In this document: one piece after another, positions 18,195 to 26,642 of the stretch
Numbering within the stretch: the first letter of the stretch is position 1
Layout of the letters: each line of letters begins with the position of its first letter
Origin: Dyella sp. ASV21
Lineage (GTDB): Bacteria > Pseudomonadota > Gammaproteobacteria > Xanthomonadales > Rhodanobacteraceae
Direction: 5' to 3'
Length of the DNA stretch: 42,399 bases
NCBI RefSeq assembly: GCF_016428975.1
Contig: NZ_JAELTT010000036.1
Span: 1-42,399, forward strand
The notes under the pieces: model-generated
Databases searched by the model: none
Told to the model about the DNA's origin: nothing
Seen by the model: the letters and a program-made list of their open reading frames with translations, nothing else
Made by a program: the position numbers and the translations under genes

Positions 18195-18890
18195 ATGACC
18201 ATCCTGGTAGCAATCGCCGATGATCACCCGGCCCTGCTGGCAGGCCTGGAACACATCGTCTCCCGCCATCGCGACCTTAAACTGGTCGGCGAAGCGAGCA
18301 ACTCCACCGAACTGATCGCCTTGCTGCAACGCCAGGCGGTAGACGTGGTGGTTACCGACTACGCCATGCCCGGCGGCCAGTACGGCGATGGCATAACGCT
18401 ATTGAGCTTGTTACGCCGCCGGTTTCCCCGGGTGCGCGTTGTCGTTCTCACCGGGCTGGAGCACGCCAATACGTTTCAACATCTGCTCGGCCTGGGCGTG
18501 GACGCACTGGTCAGCAAAACCGATGACTTTGCGCTATTGCCTACGGCGATTGCGCAGGCCCATGGTGGAAAGCGTTTTCTTTCGGAAAAAATCAACGCCC
18601 TGTTGGCCGCTACGGGTACCCAGGAGCAAGGCGATGCAAGCGACGTGCGTCTCACCAAGCGCGAAAGCGAAGTCTTGCGCATGTTTGCCGAAGGCCTTTC
18701 GGTAACGGAGATTGCCGATCGAATCGGGCGCAGCCGTAAAACGGTGAGTACGCAAAAGACATCCGTGATGAAAAAGCTATCGCTGTCCAGCAACGCGGAG
18801 CTTTGCCGCTACGCCATTCGACATGGACTGATCCAAGCATCGGGTGCGACGCAAACCGATGACGTAACGCCCACCGGCAACGCGGCCTAG
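18195..18890 (+). CDS. RcsB-like LuxR-family response regulator (plus-strand copy)
   Basis: This is a 231-residue regulator closely related in layout to the divergent neighbour. The receiver has IADDHPALLAGL, acceptor Asp55 in VVTDYAMPGGQYGDG and VSKTDDFA. The DNA-binding domain has LTKRESEVLRMFAEG and VTEIADRIGRSRKTVSTQK, which is very similar to the helix-turn-helix of RcsB. The 104-base gap to the minus-strand copy must hold both promoters; I could not pick out convincing -35/-10 boxes there. The C-terminal 20 residues are polar and Thr-rich. It probably receives phosphate from the HPt domain of the neighbouring kinase and may regulate exopolysaccharide, motility or pilus genes, which is inference. 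Confidence 0.88.
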   Translation: MTILVAIADDHPALLAGLEHIVSRHRDLKLVGEASNSTELIALLQRQAVDVVVTDYAMPGGQYGDGITLLSLLRRRFPRVRVVVLTGLEHANTFQHLLGLGVDALVSKTDDFALLPTAIAQAHGGKRFLSEKINALLAATGTQEQGDASDVRLTKRESEVLRMFAEGLSVTEIADRIGRSRKTVSTQKTSVMKKLSLSSNAELCRYAIRHGLIQASGATQTDDVTPTGNAA

Positions 18891-18914
18891 CGCGGCCCTC
18901 GCACAAGCTAGGCC
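18884..18914. terminator. Bidirectional hairpin between convergent genes
   Basis: GGCCTAGC (18884-18891) and GCTAGGCC (18907-18914) form a perfect eight-pair stem with a 15-base loop. The stem contains the stop codons of both convergent genes. It is followed by TTT on the plus strand. It probably terminates both transcripts. Confidence 0.55.
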
Positions 18915-21900
18915 TTTGCGTCATCGGTGTTCGGCGCCGCTGATGGCACACCATTCGCCTGCCATACCTGCACGCGATTTCGCCCTTCTCGCTTGGCTTG
19001 GTACAGCGCGATATCGGCATCGCGCAGCAACCGGTCGGCATCCGCGGTATTGGCGATGCAGCCACAAGCCACGCCGATACTTATGGTGATGGGAGCAACG
19101 CCCGCTGTGCCACCGATGATGGATGGCAGACCGGCGACCGTGCTGCGCACACGCTCGGCCAGCGCAGCAGCGCGCCCCACGCTGACGTTGGGTAGCAGGC
19201 AGGCGAACTCCTCACCGCCGTAGCGAGCCAGTACCGCGTCGGCAGGAACACATCGCTGCATGGCAGCCGCCACCTGGCGCAAGGCCTCATCACCCATCAA
19301 GTGACCGAAGCGATCGTTGTAGTTCTTGAAATGGTCCACATCGATCAGAAGCAAAGCGTGCTGCGCGCTGGGCGTGGTCTCCTCCGGAAACTGCTCCAAT
19401 CGCTCCAACAGGCGGCGCCGATTGGCGAGCCCCGTCAACTCGTCGCAATAGGACAGCTCCAGCAGCCGCGCATTGGCAGCATCCAACGCCGCCGTACGTT
19501 CGGCCACGCGGTACTCCAGCGCGCGCCGGTGCGATTGCAACGCGCGGGTGCGCCACTGCGTGGCGCCGTACGCCAGCAGCAGGATCACCAAGCCACCCGC
19601 GGCGGTAACCCAGGGTTGCTGCCACCAATGCGCAGCCACCAAAATGGGCAACTCCACGGGCACGCTGACATTGCCCAGTTCATCCATCGCCTCGATGCGC
19701 AGACGATAGGAACCCGGCGACAAACTGCTGTAGGTTCGTGAATCCTGCGTGGTCCAATTGCCCGGCGTGTCCTCCAGGCCGATAAGACGTGTGCGAAAGC
19801 GCGACTCGCTCTCCTGATACCAGGACAACAACGCAAACTGGATTTCGATGGTCTTGGTACCTGCACTCACCTCAAGGCCGGCCACACCCGGGTCGACCGC
19901 CTGCCCGTCCACATGCGTGCCCGTAATGCGCAGCGGCTTGGCGTGGGTGTCGCGAATTTCGCGCTGCGGATCGTAGACTGTGAGTCCGCCCAGCGTGCCG
20001 GCCCAGTAGCGATCATGCGCATCGATCATCTGTGCGTTGGTATTGCACTCGTCATGCACCATGCCATCGCGCCGTGTAAACACGCGCGAGCGATAGCCGC
20101 TGGCCAGCGGCGTAAGCTGCTGCACGCCGTTGTTGGTACACAGGTAGATGCGCCCCTGCGAATCGCGCAAGGCGCTGTAAACGGTGGGGTCCGGCGGCGG
20201 CGGCAACGTATCCGGCAGCAAGCGGGGGTTCCTCGGGTCGCTCACATCCATACGCTGGACGCCGCCGCTCACGCTGCCCATCCACAACACCGGATGCCCT
20301 TGTGCATCGGGAATCAGGCTGAGTCCGAGCAGCAGGGAGTCGCGCAAACCGGCCGCGTGGCCGAACAACGCCCACGTCTGGCCATCGAAGCGAGCGAGCC
20401 CCTGATTGGTGGTGGCCCATAGCCACGAGCGCCCGCCCGCATCGATCTGCTCCTGCAGCTTGGTCGCGCTCCACTCGCCGACAACGCCCGGCGGCGCGAA
20501 CGCCGTCCATTGGCCGTCGCGGCGGCGATACACGCCGCCCTGGCGCGCGGCCACCCACAGCTCCTCCTTGCCGTCGAAGGTCCGCTCCAGCACGTCGGGA
20601 ATCGCCTGGCTGCTCACCTTGAGCCACGGACCGTCCTGTGGCTCGAAGCTGTTGTCATCCTGCATCAGCAGCAGATCGCCGCCACGCAGGCCCACCCAAC
20701 GCTGGTGACCGCTCGCCTTGCCACGCGCGGCCACGATGGTGGTGACGCTGGGCTCGGGCAACGTGCCGTCGGTGGCACTGAAGTTGTGCCAGCGCCCTTG
20801 TTCGTACAACGCCAGCCCATCCCCTTTTGCGCCAACCCACAGGCGTTCGCCACCGTGGCCGTCCGGCTCCAGCATTAAGCCGAATACGCCGGTGGAGCTC
20901 TCGCCCATCAAGGTCACGGTGGACCATGGACTTACCCCCAGCACGGTGCGCGATACACCGGCCTCGGTCGCCATCCAGATCACATCGTTGCCGCTGGGGC
21001 TGCGCCATACGTTGAGACCACGAACCACGTTCGAAGCCAATCCATAGCGACGGTCAAACGCCTGGACTTCATCACGATGGACACGCAACAAGCCCGAGCG
21101 CGAGGACAGCCAAATCACCCGGTCGCCGTCCTCCAGGGAGGTCACGGCGAGCCCGTAGATCTCGTCTGTCGGCAAGGTGCCCTCCTCGCGCGACCAGCGA
21201 CGCATTCCCTCACTACTCAACCGCCACAAGCCACTGCCGAACACGGAGAGCCACAACTCTTCGTGCCCCTCGTGCTCGGTGCGCAACAGGTACTCCACCT
21301 GGGCGCCGTCCAGCCCGGGCGCGTGCCAGGGTCGCCAGCCGTGGGTACCTTCGTCGCGGTACCACAGGCCAGCCGTACCCAGGCCCAGCCACTGGCGACG
21401 CACGCCGCCCAAAGTCTGGGTTTGCGCCATGGAAAGCACGGTGGTGTGCGGCAGCCCGGCATTGTCCGGATCGGCCAGCCACCGGCCATCGCGTCGCACC
21501 AGCAGGCCTTTGTCCCAAGTCAGTGCCCACAGGGTGTGGGCGCCGCGGACGTCTATCGTTTCGCCGAAGCGACGAATCTGGTTGGACGGCAAGCCCGTGC
21601 TCGCGTCCTCCACGTGCCAATGCGTACCGTCATAGCGTGCCAGACCGTGATTGCGGAACCCCGCCCACAGCACGCCCTCGCTATCCACCCACAGGCAATC
21701 GGCGGCATGCGCCATAGCCGGGTCGTCGCTCGCGCTCCAACGCCGGCCGTCGTAACGGAACACCCCATCGGGGGAAGCCGCCCACACGAAGCCTTCGCGG
21801 TCGGTACGGACATCCACCACCACTGTATAGGGCAGGCCATCGCGCGCGCTGAAGTTGGTGAAGGAGGGCGCGCCCAGTCCCGCCAACTCCAGCGGGCGCA

Positions 21901-21985
21901 ACGCAGCCTGCGCCGCGGAGCCCCAGCCCGGGACCGGCGTCATCACACTCAGCAGTAATAGAACGAGCCCCCAGGCTCTGCGCAT
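18908..21985 (-). CDS. Periplasmic beta-propeller (Reg_prop/Y_Y_Y) diguanylate cyclase
   Basis: This is a 1025-residue transmembrane GGDEF protein. The start is the ATG at 21985, with AGGGAG seven bases upstream and a signal peptide (GLVLLLLSVMTPVPG) directly after it. The frame is open further upstream but without signal features. Periplasmic Reg_prop repeats form the two-component-regulator propeller, recognisable by recurring W-ASPDGV, LWVDSEGVLWAGF and LWVGAKGDGL blocks, up to about residue 700. A Y_Y_Y-type domain (SRTYSSLSPGSYRLRIEA) comes next, then one membrane helix (TAAGGLVILLLAYGA), a short coiled coil and a GGDEF domain with intact GGEEF at 923-927. The position of the RxxD inhibitory site (VPAD) lacks the Arg. 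It should make c-di-GMP in response to an unknown periplasmic cue. Confidence 0.9.
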   Translation of the reverse strand: MRRAWGLVLLLLSVMTPVPGWGSAAQAALRPLELAGLGAPSFTNFSARDGLPYTVVVDVRTDREGFVWAASPDGVFRYDGRRWSASDDPAMAHAADCLWVDSEGVLWAGFRNHGLARYDGTHWHVEDASTGLPSNQIRRFGETIDVRGAHTLWALTWDKGLLVRRDGRWLADPDNAGLPHTTVLSMAQTQTLGGVRRQWLGLGTAGLWYRDEGTHGWRPWHAPGLDGAQVEYLLRTEHEGHEELWLSVFGSGLWRLSSEGMRRWSREEGTLPTDEIYGLAVTSLEDGDRVIWLSSRSGLLRVHRDEVQAFDRRYGLASNVVRGLNVWRSPSGNDVIWMATEAGVSRTVLGVSPWSTVTLMGESSTGVFGLMLEPDGHGGERLWVGAKGDGLALYEQGRWHNFSATDGTLPEPSVTTIVAARGKASGHQRWVGLRGGDLLLMQDDNSFEPQDGPWLKVSSQAIPDVLERTFDGKEELWVAARQGGVYRRRDGQWTAFAPPGVVGEWSATKLQEQIDAGGRSWLWATTNQGLARFDGQTWALFGHAAGLRDSLLLGLSLIPDAQGHPVLWMGSVSGGVQRMDVSDPRNPRLLPDTLPPPPDPTVYSALRDSQGRIYLCTNNGVQQLTPLASGYRSRVFTRRDGMVHDECNTNAQMIDAHDRYWAGTLGGLTVYDPQREIRDTHAKPLRITGTHVDGQAVDPGVAGLEVSAGTKTIEIQFALLSWYQESESRFRTRLIGLEDTPGNWTTQDSRTYSSLSPGSYRLRIEAMDELGNVSVPVELPILVAAHWWQQPWVTAAGGLVILLLAYGATQWRTRALQSHRRALEYRVAERTAALDAANARLLELSYCDELTGLANRRRLLERLEQFPEETTPSAQHALLLIDVDHFKNYNDRFGHLMGDEALRQVAAAMQRCVPADAVLARYGGEEFACLLPNVSVGRAAALAERVRSTVAGLPSIIGGTAGVAPITISIGVACGCIANTADADRLLRDADIALYQAKREGRNRVQVWQANGVPSAAPNTDDAKA

Positions 21986-22376
21986 GGTTCGCTCCCTTGC
22001 AGCGCACCGTGAGTGACAGCTTACAAAATGTGACTTCGGCCGACCTGAGCACGGCCCAGGAAATTGATGCATATCAATCCCGCCAACGCGGGAATTCAAC
22101 GATTTCAAGCCATTGCGAAGCCATGGAAGAACCCACCCTGCGGATATCGAAAGCCACATCCCGCATTCCCACTTGAGCTAACGCAACCAGAAACCCGCCC
22201 TTCTCCGGCGTCACCAGCGGACCCACCCGCCGACCATAGCGCTTTCGATACGAATCCCTTGCAAGTTTCCTTCCATCGGCACCCACTATCGATCGCAATG
22301 GAGGCCTACCGCTGGCCCCGCCATGGACTAAATGCTTAAGTAGCCCCGTCGGCCGCCTTCTCCCCAAGGACCCTGC
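21986..22376. other. Divergent intergenic region between diguanylate cyclase and SGNH hydrolase
   Basis: This 391-base region holds the upstream sequences of both flanking genes. I see one strong regulatory motif (the FNR-type box at 22064-22077), directly followed by a six-pair hairpin TCCCGC/GCGGGA (22078-22093). Short open frames on both strands lack a ribosome binding site and recognisable content, so I call no gene here. Confidence 0.5.
22064..22077. promoter_or_regulatory. Perfect FNR/Anr-type binding site
   Basis: TTGATGCATATCAA matches the FNR/Anr consensus TTGAT-N4-ATCAA at every fixed position and is a complete palindrome. It lies 79 bases upstream of the diguanylate cyclase start codon and about 300 bases upstream of the SGNH hydrolase, so oxygen-dependent control of the cyclase is the likelier role. 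Function is inferred from the motif only. Confidence 0.55.
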
Positions 22377-23180
22377 ATGCCCCCTCTCTGGATCTTCCCC
22401 ATCGCGATCCTGACCGCTGCCCTATGCGCCGTAGCCACCCCCACCGTTGCCGACGACACCGCCAGCGGCATCGCGGCAAACCCTTGCGCCGGTCTTAAAG
22501 GCCCGGACGACATGCCGGAAACGCAATGGAAGGCCTACCTTTTCGCCCATGACTTCGGCCAGCTCTGTCACTACCGGGCACAAAACGCCGCGCTGCGCGC
22601 CGACAACGCCGCTCCGCGCGTGGTCTTTATGGGGGACTCCATTACCGAATCCTGGGGCCAACAGCACCCCGCCTTTTTCACCGCAGGCAAGCTGGACCGC
22701 GGCATCAGCGGGCAGACCACCGCGCAGATGCTGCTGCGCTTTCGCCAGGACGTAATCGAGCTGCACCCACAGGCCGTGCACATTCTGGCCGGCACCAACG
22801 ATATCGCTGGCAACACCGGTCCCAGCACGCTGGAACAAGTGGAAGCCAATATCGTGACCATGGCCGAACTGGCCCAGATACACCATATTCGCGTGATCCT
22901 GGCTTCCGTCCCCCCGGCCGCGAACTTTCCCTGGCGCCCCCAGTTGCGCATCGGCGACACCATCCAAGCGCTCAATGCATGGATGAAAAGCTATGCCGAG
23001 CGCCAAGGTTTCATCTACGTCGACTATTACACCGCCATGGCGACGCCTTCCGGAGCGATGCAGCCCGCCCTATCGAAAGATGGCGTTCATCCTACGCGCA
23101 AGGGCTATGAGGTGATGGAACCGTTGACGGACAAGGCCATCCGCCAAGCGCTTGCATCGCCCCCACACGACGAGCACTGA
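22377..23180 (+). CDS. Secreted SGNH/GDSL-type hydrolase
   Basis: This is a 267-residue exported esterase or lipase of the SGNH superfamily. The signal peptide (LWIFPIAILTAALCAVATPTVA) is followed by the catalytic blocks: Ser88 in FMGDSITESW, the block III Asn141 in AGTND and the Asp235/His238 pair in KDGVHP. RGISGQTTAQML supplies the oxyanion Gly. This variant resembles the platelet-activating-factor acetylhydrolase-like GDSL proteins. The substrate is unknown; polysaccharide deacetylation and lipid ester hydrolysis are both seen in the family. No clear Shine-Dalgarno precedes the ATG (CCAAGGACCCTGC is the best candidate). Confidence 0.87.
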   Translation: MPPLWIFPIAILTAALCAVATPTVADDTASGIAANPCAGLKGPDDMPETQWKAYLFAHDFGQLCHYRAQNAALRADNAAPRVVFMGDSITESWGQQHPAFFTAGKLDRGISGQTTAQMLLRFRQDVIELHPQAVHILAGTNDIAGNTGPSTLEQVEANIVTMAELAQIHHIRVILASVPPAANFPWRPQLRIGDTIQALNAWMKSYAERQGFIYVDYYTAMATPSGAMQPALSKDGVHPTRKGYEVMEPLTDKAIRQALASPPHDEH

Positions 23181-23187
23181 GCTAGCG

Positions 23188-23202
23188 AAGCGCCATGCGC
23201 TT
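23188..23202. terminator. Small hairpin between convergent genes
   Basis: AAGCGC (23188-23193) and GCGCTT (23197-23202) form a six-pair stem with a three-base loop between the SGNH hydrolase and the phospholipase D-like gene. It reads the same on both strands and may be a weak bidirectional terminator. Confidence 0.4.
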
Positions 23203-24754
23203 ATAACAGGCTTTCAATCGGCAGAAGTCGCAGTAACGACACCTCCATGCGTCGCTTCATGGTCGCATCGGGCTCGCGCTGGTAGGTAACGGGCTTTCCA
23301 CCCTCTTGCGCGGACCAGCTCAAGTGGTGCGAGCGAGGATCAACCGCCACCTTGTACGCATTGGACGATTCCGTGGCGGTTGCGAAGAAATCACTGATGG
23401 CGTGCGCCAGACCGGGCGAATCCACGATCACACCCATCTCGGTATTGAGCAGCTTTGAGCGCTGATCCATATTCAGCGAACCGATAAACACCTCGCGCTC
23501 GTCTACCACAATGGTCTTGGCATGCAGGCTGATGCCGGAGGATTTGCCCAACGCCGTGGACTGCTGACTCTGGCCGCTCTGAGGCTTCAGCTCGTAGAGC
23601 TGCACGCCACCCTCCACCAGGGCTTTGCGATAGTGCACGTACCCGGCATGCGCCGCCGGCTCATCCGTAGATGCCAGCGAATTGGTGAGAATCTTGATAG
23701 ATAGACCGCTCTGCGCCAGTGATACCAGATGCTGGCTGCCCTCCTCGCCAGGAACGAAATACGGCGTGGTTGCCAAAATCTCGTGCTGCGCGCCATCCAG
23801 CATCGCCTTGATATCGGGGCCGATGCGCAACGCCGGCACATCACGCGACGTATCGATCTTCTCCGGCTGATCGGCCACCAGCGTGGCGTTGCCCCAGAAC
23901 CACTCACCCCGCTTGTCCGCCGTGGGGCCTTGGGGCAACTCATCCAGCGCGGCCTGTGCATAGTCCGATTGCGCGAATACGCGCGCGTCCTTCTTCAAGG
24001 TCTCTCGCACGTTCGCCAAACGCTCATTGGACATATCCGTCTTGGCAAGCTTATTGAGCGGATAGGCCGCATCACAGTTCCAATACGCATCGAACGCCGC
24101 CGATGCCTGGGGCACCACGGGCCCGATCGCCACCACATCCAGGTCGCGAAAATGCGTATCGCTACCAGCGTCGAAGTAAGGGTCGCCAATATTGCGCCCG
24201 CCGATCACCGCCACTTCGTTGTCCACAATGAACGACTTGTTGTGCATGCGTCGATTCAAGCGCTGCCATTCGATCATGAACTGCGTGGCGCGCGACAACA
24301 GTGATGGGTTGCGTGTCTCCAACGGATTGAACAAGCGCACCTCGATATTCGGATGCAGGTTGATCGCTTCGAACAAATGGTTCTTGTCGTCGAAATTGTT
24401 GTCATCGATCAACATGCGAACGCGCACGCCCCGATCTGCCGCCGCAAGCAAGTGCTGCATCAGCAGGTGACCGGTCATGTCGTTCGCAAAAATGTAGTAC
24501 TGCAGATCGATGGAATGCTTGGCATGATCGGCCAGCGCCACGCGACTGAGCAGTGCATTGGTGCTGAGCGTGAGCAGGCGAAAGCCCGACTGCTGGCCGT
24601 GCGCATTCACCTCGGCGTGGGCGTATTGCGCCGCAGGCGTATCCTTGGCCGGCGCTAGGTGATGCGTCGCCACCTTGTCGGTACTCGGTGGCAACGTCGA
24701 ACAGGCCTGCAACAGCGCCACCGACAGCAAAACCATCCAGCCCACTGCGCGCAT
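23201..24754 (-). CDS. Phospholipase D-family lipoprotein (cardiolipin synthase-like)
   Basis: This is a 517-residue lipoprotein with two phospholipase D domains. The start is the ATG at 24754: it is preceded by GGGGTGG and directly followed by a signal peptide with lipobox LLQAC (about residues 14-18). The frame is open upstream but without signal features. HKD motif 1 has His171, Lys173 and Asp178 (HNKSFIVD) and HKD motif 2 has His411, Lys413 and Asp418 (HAKTIVVD), each followed by the usual Gly-Asn/Ser-Asn segment (GGRNIGD, GSLNMDQRS). The layout resembles the ClsC/YmdC-type and other envelope PLD proteins. It may act on phospholipids at the periplasmic face of a membrane; the exact reaction is not predictable. 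Confidence 0.88.
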   Translation of the reverse strand: MRAVGWMVLLSVALLQACSTLPPSTDKVATHHLAPAKDTPAAQYAHAEVNAHGQQSGFRLLTLSTNALLSRVALADHAKHSIDLQYYIFANDMTGHLLMQHLLAAADRGVRVRMLIDDNNFDDKNHLFEAINLHPNIEVRLFNPLETRNPSLLSRATQFMIEWQRLNRRMHNKSFIVDNEVAVIGGRNIGDPYFDAGSDTHFRDLDVVAIGPVVPQASAAFDAYWNCDAAYPLNKLAKTDMSNERLANVRETLKKDARVFAQSDYAQAALDELPQGPTADKRGEWFWGNATLVADQPEKIDTSRDVPALRIGPDIKAMLDGAQHEILATTPYFVPGEEGSQHLVSLAQSGLSIKILTNSLASTDEPAAHAGYVHYRKALVEGGVQLYELKPQSGQSQQSTALGKSSGISLHAKTIVVDEREVFIGSLNMDQRSKLLNTEMGVIVDSPGLAHAISDFFATATESSNAYKVAVDPRSHHLSWSAQEGGKPVTYQREPDATMKRRMEVSLLRLLPIESLL

Positions 24755-24969
24755 GTTTCCACCCCGGTTGGGTTGAACCATCCAGCTTCGGCCACTAACT
24801 CGGGCCGCCGACCACCGATGTAGCACAGCCGTACCTGCTACGGCCTGACTGCCCGGCAACGTGCCGGCAACGCCGGGAGGTCGGCTCTGCATGCACATCG
24901 CATTGACACTGCCGGTATCACTGCTGGTGTAAACGCCATGCGACAGCGCACTTCGTCCGCGGCAGCACC

Positions 24970-25395
24970 ATGAAGCCCGGGCATACCCGACGCAACATGC
25001 CACGAGGCCACCTTGTGTACTCCTACCGATCGCCGCACGTCCTTGCCGCCTCGCTGATAGCCCTGAGCTGGGCGGCCCAAAGCCAGGGCCTGTCCAACGC
25101 CACCAGCCAGCGCGAAATACACGCCTTGCTGGATTTCGTCGCCCATAGCCATTGCACGTTCATACGCAACGGTAAGCCTTACGACGCCATACGGGCCGAA
25201 AACCACCTCGAGGACAAACTCCGCTATCTGCAACGCCTCGACCAGGTGCATAGCACCGACGAGTTCATCACACGCGCCGGTACCCAGAGCAGCGTGAGTG
25301 GCGAGCCGTACCTGGTGAACTGCGACGGCAGACAACAAACATCCGCGGCGTGGCTCCGTGCCGAACTGCAGCGCATCCGCTCAACGCCGCCTTGA
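24970..25395 (+). CDS. DUF5329 family small secreted protein
   Basis: This is a protein of up to 141 residues (fewer with later starts). A hydrophobic export segment (HVLAASLIALSWAAQSQG) precedes a conserved domain with EIHALLDFVAHSHCTFIRNG, AENHLEDKLRYL, TADEFI-like STDEFITRAG, and SGEPYLVNC ending in WLRAELQRIR. This order matches DUF5329 as I recall it, a family without known function. The two conserved Cys (in HCTFIRNG and LVNCDG) may form a disulfide. The true start is uncertain: ATG 24970, ATG 24997, or GTG 25015, which has ACGAGG seven bases upstream and gives the most typical signal peptide. Confidence 0.7.
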   Translation: MKPGHTRRNMPRGHLVYSYRSPHVLAASLIALSWAAQSQGLSNATSQREIHALLDFVAHSHCTFIRNGKPYDAIRAENHLEDKLRYLQRLDQVHSTDEFITRAGTQSSVSGEPYLVNCDGRQQTSAAWLRAELQRIRSTPP

Positions 25396-25470
25396 TCGAG
25401 CGATGCCGCCATCCCCGGCAAGCGTCCAGCTAATGAACTCACCTGCCATGCATCACTGATCGCGACGACA

Positions 25471-26088
25471 TCAAGCCCGAGAGGGCCCCGAGACATATCG
25501 ACTGCCAGGCACACTCCATCGCCACGGCCAATCGATGGCAACGCGAATGCCGATGCGCGCGCTGCGTAGCGGCGCATCCGGTGCAGGCATACCGTCATCC
25601 ACCACGGCGAACCCCGCCTGCGGGTGCACAAGGTCAATACCGTTCTGCGCACCCGTAATGCCGAGCGCCTGCGTCAACCGTGCCGGCCCACGACAAAGGT
25701 CGCGATCCGGGATGCCGCCGGGTCGAGCGCGCCGCATCTGGTCCACGCCATGCAGGGGCTGCAGCGCGCGGATAAGCACACCGTGACCATCCGGGCCGCA
25801 CACACAGTTGCAGCACCAGTGCATGCCGTAGGTAAAGTACACATACATGTGCCCGGCCGGCCCGAACATAACGGCATTTCTCGGAGTCTTCCCGCGGAAT
25901 GAATGCGCCGCCGGGTCCACCGCGCCCTCATAGGCCTCCACCTCCACGATGCGCCCCGCGCGCCCATCCGCACGGGCGAGGATCTTATGCAGAAGTTGAG
26001 GCGCCACCACCGTCGCCGGCCGCTCGAAAAACGAGCGCGGCAACAACAGCCCCGGCCACGCCACGGCGGAATCCACCCCATGCGACAT
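25471..26088 (-). CDS. 3-methyladenine DNA glycosylase (AAG/MPG family)
   Basis: This is a 205-residue base-excision repair enzyme that removes alkylated purines such as 3-methyladenine. RIVEVEAYEG contains the catalytic Glu51 and the stacking Tyr53, and AAHSF carries His62; the spacing of 11 residues between Glu and His equals that of human AAG. RGKTPRNAVMFG and the HMYVYFTYGMH..CN block follow, then LCRGPARLTQALG. The C-terminal 40 residues vary as usual. The ATG at 26088 has only a weak GGAG upstream. No partner gene adjoins it. Confidence 0.92.
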   Translation of the reverse strand: MSHGVDSAVAWPGLLLPRSFFERPATVVAPQLLHKILARADGRAGRIVEVEAYEGAVDPAAHSFRGKTPRNAVMFGPAGHMYVYFTYGMHWCCNCVCGPDGHGVLIRALQPLHGVDQMRRARPGGIPDRDLCRGPARLTQALGITGAQNGIDLVHPQAGFAVVDDGMPAPDAPLRSARIGIRVAIDWPWRWSVPGSRYVSGPSRA

Positions 26089-26642
26089 ACACCGGCTCCG
26101 CCCGTGCCATCAAGAACCCCATGGTAACCCGACGTGCCCACCGACACCGGCGCGAGTCCTGGTTACGCGGTGCACGGGCGGGCCGCCATAGGGACGCGCG
26201 AGCGCCTCCACCCCATCGCTGATGGCAACCCGGCGGCGAGCGTCGAAGGTAGGTGACATCATCGTTCACCCACCCGCCGTTCCCTCCGTTGCACTCGCAA
26301 CGACCAGACCCTTGACCAGTGCGACTCGTCCTGGTTCATACCGCGCCCTTTGCTCCATGAAATCGGTGCGTTGTTCGTGCCTTTGGAGCGCTGGGTATAG
26401 GCCCACGGCCGCATCTAGCTTGGCCATCAAGGCAAACGCAGCTGAAAGGTCGTGATCAAGGTCGGCGGGTAACCGGTAGTAAGACATGTCGCTGTGAGGC
26501 ATGCCTTCACGCCAAAGAAGCGTCCGTTGCGCTTTCCTGCGGCACCGGAGCGATGAGCGGGCCTGTGTCGATCCCGCGCCTGCTCGTTCGTCGCATGCAT
26601 GAAGGCGACCATGGCGGTCGCCCTTTCCCCAAGGAAACTGCC
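26089..26642. other. Intergenic region between glycosylase and DUF1428 genes
   Basis: This 554-base stretch holds one candidate small gene on the minus strand (26266-26502) and the ribosome binding site AAGGAAAC of the DUF1428 gene at its right end. In the remainder I see no RNA gene, repeat or convincing promoter. Confidence 0.4.
26266..26502 (-). CDS. Candidate small protein, possibly DUF4936-like
   Basis: This is an open frame of 78 residues from the ATG at 26502, with GAAGG almost adjacent. It contains SYYRLPADLDHDLSAAF, LDAAVGLYPALQRHEQR and DFMEQRARYEPG. A short protein with a Tyr-Tyr-Arg strand, a helix with regularly spaced Leu/Ala, and a later F/WME..Y segment is the pattern of DUF4936, but I cannot confirm this by eye. 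The helix-like composition looks more protein-like than neighbouring shadow frames. It is divergent from DUF1428. Confidence 0.35.
   Translation of the reverse strand: MPHSDMSYYRLPADLDHDLSAAFALMAKLDAAVGLYPALQRHEQRTDFMEQRARYEPGRVALVKGLVVASATEGTAGG

Noticed and set aside
21986-22159. N-terminal extension of the diguanylate cyclase
   Set aside because: The upstream part has no signal features and would cover the FNR-type box; AGGGAG lies at the right distance from the ATG at 21985.
22074-22367. Minus-strand frame in the gap before the SGNH hydrolase
   Set aside because: The final residues look protein-like but there is no ribosome binding site and no recognisable domain; it overlaps the FNR-type box.
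24755-25003. N-terminal extension of the phospholipase D-like protein
   Set aside because: The extension would bury the signal peptide and lipobox; the ATG at 24754 has a ribosome binding site and a proper lipoprotein start.
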